This document shows, piece by piece, positions 5,358 to 7,854 of a stretch of 7,854 nucleotides of DNA. The position numbers and the translations under genes were made by a program. The DNA is from an uncultured Clostridium sp. GTDB taxonomy: Bacteria > Bacillota_A > Clostridia > TANB77 > CAG-508. Location: the NCBI GenBank assembly GCA_947244675.1, contig CAMXLV010000086.1:1-7854 (forward strand), read 5' to 3'. How positions within the stretch are numbered: position 1 is the first letter of the stretch; each line of letters starts with the position of its first letter. The notes beneath the pieces are model-generated. The model searched no databases, was not told where the DNA came from, and was given only the letters and a program-made list of their open reading frames with translations.

Positions 5358-5412
5358 CCTCTGTAATAGGCTATTTTCCACAACAATTCTTGTACTTTTT
5401 ACCACTTCCGCA
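5358..5412 (-). repeat. Direct repeat copy B: functional secA 3' end
   Basis: The partner of 3820-3874, in the same orientation and 1538 bp away. It covers the last 13 secA codons, the stop and about 13 bp beyond, with 5362-5385 identical to 3824-3847. Downstream of 5358 the two copies share nothing obvious. Confidence 0.93.
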
Positions 5413-7854
5413 AGGACAAAGATCATTTCTACCAATCTTAGGTTCTTCATTGCGAACTGTTCTATCAACATCAGTTCCTATCTTAGCTCCTCCATCTACA
5501 CTGTGGATAGCTTCCAAAGCTGCTCCTGTAATCTTAACTGTCTCTTGTCTTTTTGCTTCTCCATGTTGTCTAATATGCATTAAAATTTTAGTTACATCTA
5601 CTTTAATATCATTAATCATTTCATCAAACATATCAAAGCCTTCTAGTCTATATTGAACAACTGGATCTTTTTGCCCATAAGCACGAAGTCCAATACCATT
5701 TTTTAATTCATCCATACTATCAATATGGTTCATCCATTTTTCATCAACTACTTTAAGCATAACAACTCTTTCAAGTTCACGCATTTCTTCTTGTCCAATC
5801 TCTTGTTCTTTTTCTGCATAAATTTCCATTGCCTTTTTCTTTAATGTTTCTGTTATCATGCTAGTATCTGCTTTACTTGTCTTGATAAAATCTAACATAT
5901 CAATACCAAATATATTGATTATTTCTGCATTTAAAGATTCTACATTTAATTCTGATGTTTCAACATTAACAAACATATTTACAATATTATCTGCCACAAA
6001 CTCAATCATAGAAACAATACTATCATGAATGTTTTTTCCATCTAATACTTCTCTTCTTTGTTTGTAAATAATTTCTCTTTGTGCATTCATAACATCATCA
6101 TATTTTAATACATTTTTACGAATACTAAAGTTTCTACCTTCTACCTTCTTTTGAGCATTTTCTACAGCATTTGATATAATTCTAGAATCAATTGGCATAT
6201 TTTCATCTGCTCCTAATGTATTATAAACCCTAGTAATAGCTTCTCCACCAAATATTTTCATTAAATCATCATCTAATCCAATATAAAACTTAGATTCACC
6301 ATTATCTCCTTGACGTCCAGAACGTCCACGCAAATGGTTATCAATTCTTCTTGATTCATGTCTTTCTGTACCAATAATTTTTAATCCACCAGCTGCTATT
6401 ACTTTTTCTTTTTCTTCCTTGATTTTTTCATCATATTTTTCTACTAGATTTCTAAAATCTTCTCTTGCTTTTAAGATTTCTTGGTCTTCTGTTTCATAAT
6501 AAGTATCTGCTTCTTCAATAATTTCATGAGGTACTTTGTTTTTTCTCATTTCTTCTTTTGCTAAGAACTCACTATTTCCACCAAGCATAATATCAGTACC
6601 ACGTCCTGCCATATTAGTTGCTATGGTAACAGCCCCAAATTTACCTGCTTGAGCAACAATTTCTGCTTCTTTTTCATGATATTTAGCATTTAACACTTCA
6701 TGCTTAATGCCTTCTTTTCTTAATAATTGACTTAATTTTTCTGATTTTTCAATTGATACTGTACCAACTAATACTGGTTGTCCTACCTCATGACTCTTTT
6801 TAATATTTTCAACAATTGCTTTAAATTTAGCATTTTCATTTTTATAAATAACATCATTTTCATCTTTACGAGCAATTGGCTTGTTGGTTGGAATTTCAAT
6901 AACATCTAAGTTATAGATTTCTTCAAATTCTCCAGCTTCTGTCATAGCAGTACCTGTCATACCAGATAATTTATCGTACATTCTAAAGAAGTTTTGGAAA
7001 GTAATTGTTGCAAGAGTTCTTGATTCATCTGCTATTTTTACATTTTCTTTTGCTTCAATTGCTTGATGTAATCCATTATTATATCTTCTTCCATACATAA
7101 TACGACCAGTAAATTCATCAACAATTAATACTTCTCCATCTTTTACAATATAGTCAATATCTTTTTTCATGATTCCATGTGCTCTTAAAGCTTGATTTAC
7201 ATGGTGAACTAAAGTTGAATTTTCTAAATCATTGAAATTCTCTAAATGAAAGGCATCTTCTGCTTTTTTAATACCTTTTCCAGTTAATGATGCTGATTTT
7301 GCTTTTAAGTCAACAATGTAATCATATTTTTCGTTATCCTCAGCCTGATCATAATCTTTAACATCTTCTTCTATAATAACTTTTGGTGTTAATCTTTTTA
7401 CAAAATCATTTGCTCTTTTATATAAGTCAGAAGATTCATTAGCTCTACCAGATATGATAAGTGGTGTACGTGCTTCGTCAATTAAAATACTATCAATTTC
7501 ATCGACAATAGCATAATGTAACCCTCTTTGTACTAACTGATTGTTATAAATTACCATGTTATCTCTTAGATAATCAAATCCATATTCATTATTTGTTCCA
7601 TAAGTAATATCTGCATTGTAAGCATCTTGCTTTTCTTTTGGTTCCATTCCTGCAATAACAAGTCCAACACTTAATCCTAAGAATTTATATAATTTTCCCA
7701 TCCATTCACTATCTCTCTTGGCTAGGTAATCATTAACTGTAATAACATGTGCCCCTTTTCCTTCTAAGGCATTTAGATATACAGGTAAAGTAGCAACTAA
7801 AGTTTTACCTTCACCTGTTTTCATTTCTGCAATTCTTCCTTGGTGCAAAATAAT
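5371..7854 (-). CDS. secA: Preprotein translocase ATPase SecA, N-terminus cut by window edge
   Basis: SecA is the ATP-driven motor that pushes unfolded preproteins through the SecYEG channel in the cytoplasmic membrane. 827 residues are visible; about 80 N-terminal residues lie outside. Numbering from the first visible residue: Walker A MKTGEGKT (11-18), Walker B and DEAD-type motif VDEIDSILIDEARTP (117-131), preprotein cross-linking region about 135-275, helicase motifs MAGRGTDI (415-422) and IGTERHESRRID (494-505) with LRGRSGRQGD to 517. Helical scaffold and wing domains follow. The C-terminal zinc-binding tail is CPC-x8-CC (813, 815, 824, 825), with Cys in place of the His of E. coli. A charged segment of about 60 residues between GRGTDI and IGTERH is longer than in E. 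coli. Its last 55 bp are the direct repeat found again at 3820. Confidence 0.98.
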   Translation of the reverse strand: MILHQGRIAEMKTGEGKTLVATLPVYLNALEGKGAHVITVNDYLAKRDSEWMGKLYKFLGLSVGLVIAGMEPKEKQDAYNADITYGTNNEYGFDYLRDNMVIYNNQLVQRGLHYAIVDEIDSILIDEARTPLIISGRANESSDLYKRANDFVKRLTPKVIIEEDVKDYDQAEDNEKYDYIVDLKAKSASLTGKGIKKAEDAFHLENFNDLENSTLVHHVNQALRAHGIMKKDIDYIVKDGEVLIVDEFTGRIMYGRRYNNGLHQAIEAKENVKIADESRTLATITFQNFFRMYDKLSGMTGTAMTEAGEFEEIYNLDVIEIPTNKPIARKDENDVIYKNENAKFKAIVENIKKSHEVGQPVLVGTVSIEKSEKLSQLLRKEGIKHEVLNAKYHEKEAEIVAQAGKFGAVTIATNMAGRGTDIMLGGNSEFLAKEEMRKNKVPHEIIEEADTYYETEDQEILKAREDFRNLVEKYDEKIKEEKEKVIAAGGLKIIGTERHESRRIDNHLRGRSGRQGDNGESKFYIGLDDDLMKIFGGEAITRVYNTLGADENMPIDSRIISNAVENAQKKVEGRNFSIRKNVLKYDDVMNAQREIIYKQRREVLDGKNIHDSIVSMIEFVADNIVNMFVNVETSELNVESLNAEIINIFGIDMLDFIKTSKADTSMITETLKKKAMEIYAEKEQEIGQEEMRELERVVMLKVVDEKWMNHIDSMDELKNGIGLRAYGQKDPVVQYRLEGFDMFDEMINDIKVDVTKILMHIRQHGEAKRQETVKITGAALEAIHSVDGGAKIGTDVDRTVRNEEPKIGRNDLCPCGSGKKYKNCCGK

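Larger units (their letters stand above)
3824..5385 (-). mobile_element. Possible integrated element at the secA 3' end (attL/attR-like repeats, no integrase seen)
   Basis: The segment is bounded by direct repeats of the secA 3' end with a 24-bp identical core that includes the stop codon. That is the usual geometry when a tyrosine-recombinase element uses the 3' end of a gene as its attachment site and rebuilds the gene on entry. Cargo would be the broken peptidase E-like gene, a phage-type BECR nuclease-like gene and the structured RNA candidate. No integrase or excisionase is present in the 1.5 kb, so it would be a decayed or non-autonomous remnant. secA is not an attachment gene I recall as common; simple duplication is the main alternative. 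Confidence 0.4.

Noticed and set aside
1..7854. CRISPR arrays, tRNA or rRNA genes, transposase genes
   Set aside because: No regularly spaced repeats, cloverleaf-like sequences, rRNA signatures or recognisable transposase motifs were seen on either strand.

Overview
The window is AT-rich DNA, roughly 30% G+C by eye, with strong AGGAGG-type ribosome binding sites, sigma-A-type promoters and a secA/prfB neighbourhood. This suggests a low-GC Gram-positive bacterium of the Clostridia type. UGA is an ordinary stop here, because the RF2 gene carries the classic UGA frameshift autoregulation site. Almost everything lies on the minus strand, so transcription runs from high to low coordinates.

Layout on the minus strand, from the right edge: secA, missing only its N-terminus (7854-5371), with its own terminator; a short hairpin and promoter region; a peptidase E-like gene broken by one in-frame TAA (5221-4562); a phage-associated BECR-fold nuclease-like gene (4525-4070); a strong promoter feeding a structured, apparently non-coding region (about 4048-3885); and a 42-nt remnant of a secA 3' end (3874-3833). 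One plus-strand orphan gene (3341-3679) follows, with a near-perfect promoter, ribosome binding site and terminator. Divergent from it is a probable operon of a DUF1653 protein, a small ferredoxin and a cytoplasmic alpha-amylase (3161-1170). An 84-residue protein of unknown function with its own promoter and terminator comes next (1057-803), then prfB (684-1, cut by the window edge), read through a +1 programmed frameshift.

The most notable pattern is a 55-bp direct repeat of the secA 3' end (5358-5412 and 3820-3874) with a 24-bp identical core spanning the stop codon. All five differences in the coding part are at third codon positions. Between the copies lie a phage-type nuclease gene, a broken peptidase gene and the structured RNA candidate. 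This is the footprint expected of an element integrated site-specifically into the 3' end of secA, which restores the gene and leaves a displaced 3' end at the far side. No integrase is visible, so the element would be decayed, a satellite or a remnant. The second notable item is the RNA candidate itself: it has a TAGACA-17-TATAAT promoter, closing helices pairing its two ends, several hairpins including one capped by GAAA, and competing pairings. I could not assign it to a known RNA family from memory.

Housekeeping functions are protein export (SecA) and translation termination (RF2). The accessory metabolic block (amylase, ferredoxin) shows no evident functional link to them.
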